From assembly GCA_947452875.1 (NCBI GenBank), contig CANGEZ010000094.1:1-7220 (forward strand): DNA of 7,220 nucleotides, written 5' to 3'. The stretch comes from Chitinophagaceae bacterium (GTDB lineage: Bacteria; Bacteroidota; Bacteroidia; Chitinophagales; Chitinophagaceae). Below the pieces are notes generated by a model that made no database searches, was not told the DNA's origin, and worked only from the letters and a program-made list of their open reading frames with translations. The stretch's first letter is position 1; each line of letters starts with the position of its first letter. The position numbers were made by a program, and so were the translations under genes. Shown one piece after another: positions 1 through 5,284 of this stretch.

Positions 1-141
1 GCAATAGTAAAGCAAATATATCTGGCAACAATGAATGCTCAAACAAGATGGAATGGAACTATCTTTGGATGGTCTACAATAAGAAGAGACTTGACCGACT
101 ATTTTAAAACAAGATTTTTTAACCCTGACACACTTTATTGA
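1..141 (+). CDS. Transposase C-terminus, probably IS256 (mutator) family, cut by window edge
   Basis: The first base opens a reading frame of 46 codons ending in TGA at 139-141; the start lies outside the window. The peptide has the spacing I associate with the extreme C-terminus of IS256-family DDE transposases: a YLAT segment near residues 8-11, a Trp at 17, a Trp at 24 in a GWS context, then a hydrophobic helix ending in YFKTRF near the stop. The DDE catalytic residues would lie upstream and cannot be seen. No terminal inverted repeat can be recognised after the stop because the other end of the element is missing. An intact element, a degraded copy or another transposase family remain possible. 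Confidence 0.55.
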   Translation, partial: AIVKQIYLATMNAQTRWNGTIFGWSTIRRDLTDYFKTRFFNPDTLY

Positions 142-150
142 GCACTACCC

Positions 151-234
151 AACAAACACAAAACAACAAACACAAAACAACAAACACCAAACACCAAACA
201 CAAAACAACAAACAACAAACACCAAACAACAAAC
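151..234. repeat. Tandem array of twelve 7-bp units, A/C only
   Basis: Twelve consecutive heptamers keep perfect register with no insertion or deletion. Three variants occur: AACAAAC (units 1, 3, 5, 9, 10, 12), ACAAAAC (units 2, 4, 8) and ACCAAAC (units 6, 7, 11). Every unit begins with A and ends in AAAC, with variation only at positions 2 and 3. The uninterrupted A/C tract is slightly longer, 147-235. It fills most of the spacer between the transposase tail and the convergent DUF3108 gene. On the minus strand it is a G/T-only tract lying 18 bp past that gene's stop. No hairpin is possible because one strand lacks G and T entirely. Function unknown. Confidence 0.9.
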
Positions 235-252
235 ATCCTCCAACCCTATCTC

Positions 253-1050
253 CTACCGCAAACCCATAAACGAAGTAAGCGGATATCTCAAATTCTGATA
301 GCCCATCATGTCAACTTTTATACTGCCCACAGCAATCTGACTTTCTACACGAAGTAACAAATGGTTGGGGTCATCACTAACCCATGCCGTCATTTGTTCT
401 CCACCCTCAAAGATGGTGCCTTTAATAAGTAATGGTTTGAATTTTATTGCATGAAATTTTCCGTAACGGGTTTTAATTTTTTCTTTTCCCAAATACTTTA
501 AATATAAATGATGAATCTCGTCATCTAAAAACATGTCGAATGGAATTTTATCTCCGGGTTTATATTTTTCAAAACTGATGTTGCGTGCATAGTATACCGC
601 ACTTACCACATCTTGCATGCAATCTGTAATTTTAAAAACGCCATTAGTACTTACTGCTGTATTTGCAGTTTGATTGAATGTAACATTATTATAAATCTTA
701 AATCCGCCTTCATCCACACTTCTTATGAATTTATACGGTTGCAAAGTTGCTGTATCAATATAACTTTCATACCGGTCTCTTACTTTAAAAAAATTATCGA
801 AGAATGGATATGTATTGCCCACTCCAACTGCATGATAAACAGGTTTTCCATTAAATCTTTCGAGTGTAGTGGTGAATGTTGCATCTCCAGCTCCAATATA
901 AGCGCCCATTGTACTATAATAAACACTCATCTTTACCACTTCGCCATTTTTAAATGCAGTATTCGTTATCCCACAGAAATCTCCGGTTTTTTCAGGGATT
1001 GTTGATGACAATAATCCCAATGAAAACAAAGCCGATTTTAAAAGTGTCAT
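253..1050 (-). CDS. DUF3108 domain-containing envelope protein
   Basis: The 265-residue product starts with a short hydrophobic segment (about residues 6-16) after a single Lys, a weak signal peptide suggesting export. The mature part opens with a conserved-looking stretch containing CGITN and AFKNGE (residues 26-37), then a beta-rich domain of about 220 residues. Near the C-terminus is the AWVSDDPNHLLLR motif typical of DUF3108, where an aspartate-rich turn precedes paired beta strands. Cys26 is not in a clear lipobox, so I would not call it a lipoprotein. The family's molecular role is unknown. The ATG at 1050 lies 2 bp after the stop of the flippase-like gene, so the two are almost certainly co-transcribed, and an envelope or lipid-related role is plausible by association. 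Family assignment is fairly sure; function is not. Confidence 0.8.
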   Translation of the reverse strand: MTLLKSALFSLGLLSSTIPEKTGDFCGITNTAFKNGEVVKMSVYYSTMGAYIGAGDATFTTTLERFNGKPVYHAVGVGNTYPFFDNFFKVRDRYESYIDTATLQPYKFIRSVDEGGFKIYNNVTFNQTANTAVSTNGVFKITDCMQDVVSAVYYARNISFEKYKPGDKIPFDMFLDDEIHHLYLKYLGKEKIKTRYGKFHAIKFKPLLIKGTIFEGGEQMTAWVSDDPNHLLLRVESQIAVGSIKVDMMGYQNLRYPLTSFMGLR

Positions 1051-1052
1051 AA

Positions 1053-2024
1053 TTATTTATAAATTTTTGTCCTTAAAATATAAAAGCTGCCAATGATAGA
1101 AGGTACGACTAAATTAATCAACCATATACCTAATGCGGCTGTTTGTATGCCCAATACATTCTCAGAAAGCAAACCTAAAATCAACACACTCGTTGTTGCC
1201 CTTACTGGTAATTCTGTAAATCCAATAGTGGGTAAAATTGCCATGGTTAAATAAAATATTGCGAGCAAACCAAAACAAACGAAACTATCAATTTCAACAT
1301 GAAAAACATGCAACAAAAAAATGTACTGCAATATAAAAACCAAATACCGCAGCAAAGAATAAAATAGAATTCTTAACAAGATTTTTCTATTGAAAAAATT
1401 CAAGAATGAAATATGCTGACTGATTTTTTTTAAACCCGAAATGCGTTCTAAAAAATTAATCAGAAAATCCAATCTGAAAAAAATCATTAACAACATGAAA
1501 CCTGCTAGGCTACTGATTACTAAAACATATTGATTAAAAATCCAGGGCAACTCTTTTATTAATTTATAACTCGCAGTCGCATTTTTAAATGTTATGATTG
1601 CGATCACACCAATAATAATAGTAATGGTCAGTTGACTGATACTGCCAACTATTGTAGCCGAAATGGCTTTTATTCTATTTTCAGGACGCACAAACAAAAT
1701 CCTGCCTCCAAATTCCCCTGTTCTGTTAGGTGTCAGCATGGTGATACTGCATCCAGCAAATACTGATTTCAGTGATTTTGAAAAACTGATTTTTTCCAAG
1801 GGAGATAAAAGCAATTGCCATTTCAAAGCTTCTAATCCCCAATTGAAGAATAACATCAATACCACAATCCAGAACAGTGGCTGCTTCCAGCTACTTTTTA
1901 TTTGCGTCCATCTGATTTCTAAATCAGGCTGTTGAATGATTTGTTTGTACAACAAATAGGATAACACTAGAAACAACAAAGGACCCAGAAAAAAATTGAC
2001 TATTAATTTAATACTTTTGTTCAA
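1053..2024 (-). CDS. Flippase-like integral membrane protein (YbhN / LPG-synthase TM domain family)
   Basis: The 323-residue protein has about eight hydrophobic segments, near residues 8-27, 49-66, 122-146, 164-184, 219-241, 246-268, 276-292 and 296-316. Between the second and third lies the conserved family block TPNRTGEFGGR (98-108), and a later helix pair carries LPTIGFTELPVR (264-275). Both are typical of the LPG_synthase_TM/UPF0104 family, whose members are linked to transfer or flipping of polyprenyl- or lipid-linked substrates in the inner membrane. There is no soluble catalytic domain, so this is not a full MprF. The start is unusual: the frame opens with TTG at 2024, with a stop 12 bp upstream and no in-frame ATG between. 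The TTG overlaps the stop of a six-codon ORF (see 2021-2041). It probably forms an operon with the DUF3108 gene downstream. Confidence 0.85.
   Translation of the reverse strand: MNKSIKLIVNFFLGPLLFLVLSYLLYKQIIQQPDLEIRWTQIKSSWKQPLFWIVVLMLFFNWGLEALKWQLLLSPLEKISFSKSLKSVFAGCSITMLTPNRTGEFGGRILFVRPENRIKAISATIVGSISQLTITIIIGVIAIITFKNATASYKLIKELPWIFNQYVLVISSLAGFMLLMIFFRLDFLINFLERISGLKKISQHISFLNFFNRKILLRILFYSLLRYLVFILQYIFLLHVFHVEIDSFVCFGLLAIFYLTMAILPTIGFTELPVRATTSVLILGLLSENVLGIQTAALGIWLINLVVPSIIGSFYILRTKIYK
2012..2019 (+). promoter_or_regulatory. Candidate -7 promoter box for ruvC
   Basis: TACTTTTG matches the Bacteroidota -7 consensus TAnnTTTG exactly and lies 38 bp before the ruvC start, inside the 5' end of the divergent flippase-like gene. 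No TTG lies at the usual 17-23 bp upstream; the nearest ends at 1998, only 13 bp away. The call rests on the -7 element alone. Confidence 0.4.
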
Positions 2025-2041
2025 GAAAGAAATTTATCCAT
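2021..2041 (-). other. Six-codon ORF overlapping the flippase-gene start; leader peptide or frameshift scar
   Basis: On the minus strand an ATG at 2041 reads MDKFLS and stops at TGA (2023-2021). That TGA overlaps the TTG start (2024-2022) of the flippase-like gene as TTGA. Two readings fit. It may be a tiny upstream ORF coupling translation to the weak TTG. Alternatively, the real gene began at this ATG and lost one T in the T-rich run; restoring a T would give a continuous frame MDKFLSLNKS. The sequence alone does not choose between them. Confidence 0.4.
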
Positions 2042-2057
2042 AAAAATAGGCAGCCCT

Positions 2058-2630
2058 TTGCAAAAAGCATCAAAAATCATTTTAGGCATTGACCCCGGAA
2101 CCATCATTATGGGTTTTGGATTGATAGCGGTTAAACAAAAAGGAATAGAATTAATGGATATGGGTGTGCTTAAATTGTCTACTACTGACGATGCCTACCA
2201 ACGTCTAGAAAAGATTCATAACAAAGTTTCTGAGCTCATAAAAAAATATAAAGCCAACGATTTTGCCATTGAAGCCCCGTTCTTTGGCAAGAATGTTCAA
2301 AGTATGCTAAAACTTGGAAGAGCACAAGGCGTGGCTATTGCAGCCGCCATGCAAGCAGGACTTCCCATTTGCGAATACTCACCCAAGAAAATAAAACAAT
2401 CAATCACCGGAAACGGAAATGCTAGTAAAGAACAGGTAATGAAAATGCTTCAACAAATACTTTCCTTTAAAGAAGATCCCAAATACATGGATGCAACGGA
2501 TGCATTGGCTGTTGCCCTTTGTCATCATTTTCAACAAGGAAATATCAACAACGGTGGAACGAAATCAAAAAAACTTACTGGCTGGAATGATTTTTTGTCG
2601 AAAAATCCGGAGAGAATAAAGAAGAATTAA
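2058..2630 (+). CDS. ruvC: Crossover junction endodeoxyribonuclease RuvC
   Basis: RuvC is the dimeric Mg2+-dependent nuclease that cuts Holliday junctions with the RuvAB branch migrator during recombinational repair. The 190-residue length is close to the family norm. All four acidic catalytic positions are visible: Asp12 in GIDPGT, Glu72 in AIEAPFFGKN, and Asp145 and Asp148 in MDATDALAVA. The C-terminus has a basic, poorly conserved tail. The start is TTG at 2058. The next Met is residue 18 and would delete the catalytic Asp12, so TTG is needed; no in-frame ATG lies close upstream. The gene stands alone, divergent from the flippase-like gene by 33 bp and convergent with hinT. Its stop is followed within 2 bp by the 9-bp-unit hairpin, which may serve as its transcript end. 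Confidence 0.95.
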   Translation: MQKASKIILGIDPGTIIMGFGLIAVKQKGIELMDMGVLKLSTTDDAYQRLEKIHNKVSELIKKYKANDFAIEAPFFGKNVQSMLKLGRAQGVAIAAAMQAGLPICEYSPKKIKQSITGNGNASKEQVMKMLQQILSFKEDPKYMDATDALAVALCHHFQQGNINNGGTKSKKLTGWNDFLSKNPERIKKN

Positions 2631-2632
2631 TA

Positions 2633-2725
2633 CGTTCAAATGGTTCGGTATGTTTAAAAGGTTCAAAAGGTTACGAGCTCATTAACTTATTGAACATATT
2701 GAACCTTTGGAACCTATTGAACAAA
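2633..2725. repeat. 93-bp palindromic array of 9-bp units
   Basis: The spacer is tiled by nonamers. Five units on the left (2633-2677) are of the GGTTCAAAA type, for example 2660-2668. On the right the units are inverted: TTGAACATA (2690-2698), TTGAACCTT (2699-2707), TGGAACCTA (2708-2716) and TTGAACAAA (2717-2725), preceded by a degenerate one at 2681-2689. The orientation flip makes a long imperfect hairpin. Arms 2652-2672 and 2702-2722 pair at 18 of 21 positions, and the pairing extends more loosely to the ends. It fills the whole spacer between the convergent stops of ruvC and hinT and ends exactly at the hinT stop codon. It could act as a two-way transcription end, though no T-run follows. 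Confidence 0.85.
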
Positions 2726-3115
2726 TCACAAAGCGCTCACAATCCTAGTGCGCACCTCTTCCATTTCTTCTTTCGACAACTTCAATTTTTCTCTGGTGAA
2801 ATTCAAATCATCTGCATTGTTAATAGGAACTAAATGCATATGCGCATGTGGCACTTCTAATCCGATAACACTGATACCACAACGATTACAATCAAATGAT
2901 TTTTCGATGGCTTTGGCAATGGGTTTTGCAAATAGCATCATGGCAGAAAGATAATTCTCGGGCAAATCAAAAATCTTGTCTACTTCAATTTTCGGCACCA
3001 CAAGTACATGCCCTTTTACCAAAGGAAAAATATCTAAAAAAGCATAGAAATTTTCATCTTCAGCAATTTTGTAAGAAGGAATTTCTCCGTTGATGATTTT
3101 TGAAAAAATGGTCAT
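2726..3115 (-). CDS. HIT family protein (HinT-like nucleotide phosphoramidase/hydrolase)
   Basis: Starting at the ATG at 3115 the protein has 129 residues, normal for a HinT-type protein. The N-terminus reads TIFSKIINGEIPSYKIAED, as in many bacterial HIT proteins. A GHVLVVPK strand follows at 35-42. The histidine triad is VPHAHMHLVP, with His90, His92 and His94; His92 should be the nucleophile. Such proteins hydrolyse AMP-linked phosphoramidates and acyl-adenylates in the cytoplasm. The frame stays open to a GTG at 3160, but those 15 extra codons enter the intergenic repeat and do not look like family sequence, so I chose the ATG. I found no TAnnTTTG box directly upstream. The gene lies behind greA in the same direction, so read-through from greA is likely despite the repeat between them. 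Confidence 0.92.
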   Translation of the reverse strand: MTIFSKIINGEIPSYKIAEDENFYAFLDIFPLVKGHVLVVPKIEVDKIFDLPENYLSAMMLFAKPIAKAIEKSFDCNRCGISVIGLEVPHAHMHLVPINNADDLNFTREKLKLSKEEMEEVRTRIVSAL

Positions 3116-3146
3116 TGGCGATGGGGATTTGTAATAATGATTTTTT

Positions 3147-3333
3147 AGCCACAAAGGCACTAAGGCAGAAAGTTACACAAAAAATTACGGGTAATTAGTA
3201 CACCGATTTCTTAATTTTTTATGGCAGAAAAAATAACATCAATCTTCGTGAATATTTGTAAATTCGTGTCTTCGTGGCCAAAACAAAAAGAATCAATCTT
3301 AGTGATTCTTTGTGCCTTGGTGACTTTGTGGCT
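3147..3333. repeat. Composite inverted repeat of 8-bp units between greA and hinT
   Basis: The left arm (3147-3172) and right arm (3308-3333) are reverse complements at 23 of 26 positions. Each arm is a run of octamers: GCCACAAA, GGCACTAA, GGCAGAAA (3148-3171) on the left, and TTTGTGCC, TTGGTGAC, TTTGTGGC (3309-3332) on the right. Between them is a related motif, TTCGTG, at 3245, 3263 and 3271, and a small hairpin formed by AGAATCA and TGATTCT. I see no coding capacity in the 226-bp spacer 3116-3341 beyond chance ORFs. Strings of the CTTTGTGCC / TTCGTGGCC kind recur between genes in many Bacteroidota genomes as I recall them; I cannot confirm that here. Confidence 0.8.
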
Positions 3334-3341
3334 CCAAAAAA

Positions 3342-3815
3342 TTACACGGTAATATTCTCAACCTTAAATTTCAAAACACCTGCCGGAACTACAACTTCTG
3401 CAACTTCACCCACTACTTTACCCAATAGCCCTTTTCCTATAGGTGAAGTAACTGATATTTTTCCATCTTTCAAGCTGGCTTCTTTTTCTGAAACGATATG
3501 ATAGGTAACTGTTTTATTCGTTGCCAAATTGGTAACAGTAACTTTAGTCAAAATACTAACCCTGCTGAAATCAATTGTTGATTCATCCAAAATTCTGGCA
3601 GTTGCAATAATGCCTTCCAAATACTTTATTTTGGCTTCAAGCAAACCCTGAGCTTCTTTTGCTGCATCATATTCGGCATTTTCTTTTAAATCGCCCTTTT
3701 CTCTGGCTTCTGCAATAGCTTTACTAGCTGCCGGGCGGTCAACTGATTTTAAAAGATGTAGCTCTTCCTGCATTTTTTCGAAGGTCTCTTGTGTAACATA
3801 ATTAGTATCTGCCAT
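3342..3815 (-). CDS. greA: Transcription elongation factor GreA
   Basis: GreA enters the secondary channel of RNA polymerase and stimulates cleavage of the backtracked RNA 3' end. The 157-residue length is normal. The N-terminal coiled coil covers about residues 8-75. Its tip carries the signature REKGDLKENAEYDAAKEAQ, with Asp42 and Glu45 matching the two acidic residues that work in the polymerase active site. The C-terminal FKBP-like domain (about 82-157) has the SPIGKGLLGK loop (124-133). The start is ATG at 3815 after an A-rich leader. Only 21 bp separate this ATG from the T-tract of a minus-strand terminator upstream, so greA transcripts must either read through it or start within or before it. 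hinT follows in the same direction after a 226-bp repeat-filled gap. Confidence 0.96.
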   Translation of the reverse strand: MADTNYVTQETFEKMQEELHLLKSVDRPAASKAIAEAREKGDLKENAEYDAAKEAQGLLEAKIKYLEGIIATARILDESTIDFSRVSILTKVTVTNLATNKTVTYHIVSEKEASLKDGKISVTSPIGKGLLGKVVGEVAEVVVPAGVLKFKVENITV

Positions 3816-3836
3816 ATCAATTCATTTAGCTATTAG

Positions 3837-3875
3837 AAAAAAAAAGACAACGCCTCGGTCTTACCAAAGCGTTGC
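3837..3875 (-). terminator. Intrinsic terminator: end of ridA operon and/or greA leader attenuator
   Basis: Read on the minus strand, CAACGC (3874-3869) pairs with GCGTTG (3853-3848). The inner TTTGGT pairs with ACCGAG across an AAG loop, giving a continuous 12-bp stem with two G-U pairs. Nine T follow at 3845-3837. On the plus strand those G-U pairs become C-A mismatches, so the fold belongs to the minus-strand RNA. The stem begins 38 bp after the dehydrogenase stop and the T-tract ends 21 bp before the greA ATG. Confidence 0.88.
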
Positions 3876-3882
3876 ATTTATA

Positions 3883-3890
3883 CAAATATA
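3883..3890 (-). promoter_or_regulatory. Candidate -7 promoter box for the greA leader
   Basis: TATATTTG on the minus strand is an exact TAnnTTTG match. Transcription would begin around 3876-3879, right at the foot of the terminator hairpin. No TTG is visible at the usual -33 distance. If it is used, the RNA starts with the hairpin, and greA is expressed only by read-through. Confidence 0.5.
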
Positions 3891-3912
3891 GGGAAAAGAA
3901 AAATTTACATCA

Positions 3913-4833
3913 TCAGTAAATTTCAAGTTTTTCCAACAAAATTTTACTCATTTTATAGGCCGCTTCAAAAGTATATCCTGCAATATGCGGCGTTAACAAC
4001 ACATTCTCTTGAGCGTTCAACCATACTAATTGATCGTGCTGTTTTTCTGAAAGCTCTTTTAATTTTTCGTTTTCCAGTACATCCAAAGCTGCTGCGCGAA
4101 TTTGTTTTTGTTGCAAAGCATCAATCAACGCTGCAGTATCTATTATTTTACCTCTGGAAGTATTGAGAATAACAGGCTGTTTTTTAAGTGACGAAAAAAA
4201 ATCTTTATTCCCAAAATGATTCGTCTCGTTATTATAAGGAAGATGAAAACTGACTACGTCGGCAAAATTTGCAATCTCTTCAACTGTAGATTCTTTAATA
4301 AACGCTGTTTCAAAACCTTTCTTGTATTTGTCGTAAGCCAAAACTTTCATCCCTAAAGCAGATAGAATCTTTGCAAATTGAGCCCCTGTATTTCCATATC
4401 CAATGATTCCGGCTACTTTGCCGCTGAGTTCCATACCTCTGTTTTCATTTCTCAACCATTTCATTTCTTTGATTTCAACAGCACTCTTACTGATATTTCT
4501 AACGAGATTCAATAACAAACCCAATGCATGTTCTGCAACCGCATTGCTATTGCCTTCAGGACTACTAATACAAAGGATACTTTTCGATTCAGCATAAACC
4601 GTATCTATATGCTCCATGCCACTTCCAAGTCGTGCTATCCATTTTAATTGATTAGCTCGGTCAAGTATTTTTTTATCAATAGTGATTTGTGTGGCAATGA
4701 CAATGCCAGTGGCAATTTCAATTTTATCAAAAAGAAGTTGATAATCTGCAGTGGGAATATATTCAAAATCAAGTCCGTTTTTTTTAAACGTCTCAATCAT
4801 AATATCATGAACAGGTGCGGTGATGAGAATCAT
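3913..4833 (-). CDS. D-2-hydroxyacid dehydrogenase (NAD-dependent, SerA-like short form)
   Basis: The 306-residue protein has the two-domain layout of D-2-hydroxyacid dehydrogenases. The Rossmann GYGNTG motif sits at 145-150, with the acidic residue Asp168 at the end of the second strand (AYDKY) favouring NAD over NADP. The catalytic set is present: Arg227 in NTSRGKIID, Glu254 in DVLENEKL and His283 in TPHIAGYT. It lacks the ACT/ASB regulatory domains of long SerA. Such enzymes interconvert 2-oxo acids and D-2-hydroxy acids; 3-phosphoglycerate, glycerate/hydroxypyruvate and others are all possible, so I withhold a gene symbol. The ATG at 4833 is one base past the ridA TGA (4837-4835), so translation is probably coupled to ridA. 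A strong terminator follows. Confidence 0.9.
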   Translation of the reverse strand: MILITAPVHDIMIETFKKNGLDFEYIPTADYQLLFDKIEIATGIVIATQITIDKKILDRANQLKWIARLGSGMEHIDTVYAESKSILCISSPEGNSNAVAEHALGLLLNLVRNISKSAVEIKEMKWLRNENRGMELSGKVAGIIGYGNTGAQFAKILSALGMKVLAYDKYKKGFETAFIKESTVEEIANFADVVSFHLPYNNETNHFGNKDFFSSLKKQPVILNTSRGKIIDTAALIDALQQKQIRAAALDVLENEKLKELSEKQHDQLVWLNAQENVLLTPHIAGYTFEAAYKMSKILLEKLEIY

Positions 4834-4834
4834 A

Positions 4835-5218
4835 TCATACAGAGGCTATCATGCTGATTTCTACATTTACATTTCTAGGCAAACCTTTTACAGCAACAGT
4901 TTCCCTGGCCGGAAAATCACCAGAAAAATATTGGCCGTAAACTTCATTTACAATGGAAAAATGTTCCATGCCACTTAAAAAAATATTTGTTTTAATGATG
5001 TTGCTGAAATCAGCATTTTCAGATTTTAAAATGGCCTGAAGATTTTTCATGACCTGATGTGTTTCTTCTGCAATTGAACTGGTGATCAATTCTCCTGTTT
5101 CGGCAACCAATGCAATCTGTCCAGAAATAAATAAAAGATTACCTGTTTTAACGGCTTGTGCATACGGACCAATCGGAGCAGGTGCATCTAATGTATTAAC
5201 AATCGTCTTATCGAACAT
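4835..5218 (-). CDS. ridA: RidA family reactive enamine/imine deaminase
   Basis: From the ATG at 5218 the protein has 127 residues, typical for RidA trimers. Family motifs are APAPIGPYAQAV (12-23), LFISGQI (29-35) and FPARETVAVKGLPRNVNVEI (102-121). They include Arg105, which binds the substrate carboxylate, and Glu120, which positions water, as in active RidA. RidA hydrolyses 2-aminoacrylate and related imines released by PLP enzymes such as serine/threonine dehydratase. The frame is open to a TTG at 5239, but that TTG is part of the TATATTTG promoter box, so it would not be in the mRNA, and the ATG fits the family start. It is the first gene of a two-gene operon with the dehydrogenase, and divergent from the 5285 gene. 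Confidence 0.93.
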   Translation of the reverse strand: MFDKTIVNTLDAPAPIGPYAQAVKTGNLLFISGQIALVAETGELITSSIAEETHQVMKNLQAILKSENADFSNIIKTNIFLSGMEHFSIVNEVYGQYFSGDFPARETVAVKGLPRNVNVEISMIASV

Positions 5219-5236
5219 TTTATTTTTTTTGTAATG

Positions 5237-5244
5237 CAAATATA
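5237..5244 (-). promoter_or_regulatory. Candidate -7 promoter box for the ridA operon
   Basis: TATATTTG on the minus strand matches TAnnTTTG exactly, 18 bp before the ridA ATG, and is followed by an A-rich leader. No clear -33 TTG is seen at normal spacing. It rules against the upstream TTG start of ridA, which it contains. Confidence 0.55.
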
Positions 5245-5260
5245 TTCCTATTCAAGCACC

Positions 5261-5268
5261 TATTTTTG
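5261..5268 (+). promoter_or_regulatory. Candidate -7 promoter box for the 5285 gene and tsaB
   Basis: TATTTTTG matches TAnnTTTG exactly, 16 bp before the ATG at 5285. It faces away from the ridA box, with only 16 bp between the two -7 elements, so the divergent promoters overlap and may influence one another. No -33 element is obvious. Confidence 0.5.
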
Positions 5269-5284
5269 CTAAAACTTTTCCACA

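Noticed and set aside
151..234. CRISPR array
   Set aside because: Units are 7 bp with no spacers; the same holds for the 9-bp and 8-bp arrays at 2633 and 3147.
142..252. Right terminal inverted repeat of the IS element
   Set aside because: The left end lies outside the window and the sequence after the stop is simple repeat, so no terminus can be assigned.
613..1005. Plus-strand ORF of 130 codons antisense to the DUF3108 gene
   Set aside because: Cysteine- and isoleucine-rich composition typical of an antisense shadow; the opposite strand carries a convincing family protein.
1663..1935. Plus-strand ORF antisense to the flippase-like gene
   Set aside because: No family resemblance, and it lies wholly over well-matched membrane protein sequence.
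3116..3160. GTG-initiated N-terminal extension of the HIT protein
   Set aside because: The extra codons come from the intergenic repeat arm and spacer, and the internal ATG matches the usual family start.
3274..3501. Plus-strand ORF across the 8-bp-unit repeat into greA
   Set aside because: Half of it is repeat sequence and the rest is antisense to the conserved GreA C-terminal domain.
5219..5239. TTG-initiated seven-residue extension of RidA
   Set aside because: The TTG is part of the TATATTTG promoter box, so it would lie upstream of the transcript start; the ATG at 5218 matches the family N-terminus.
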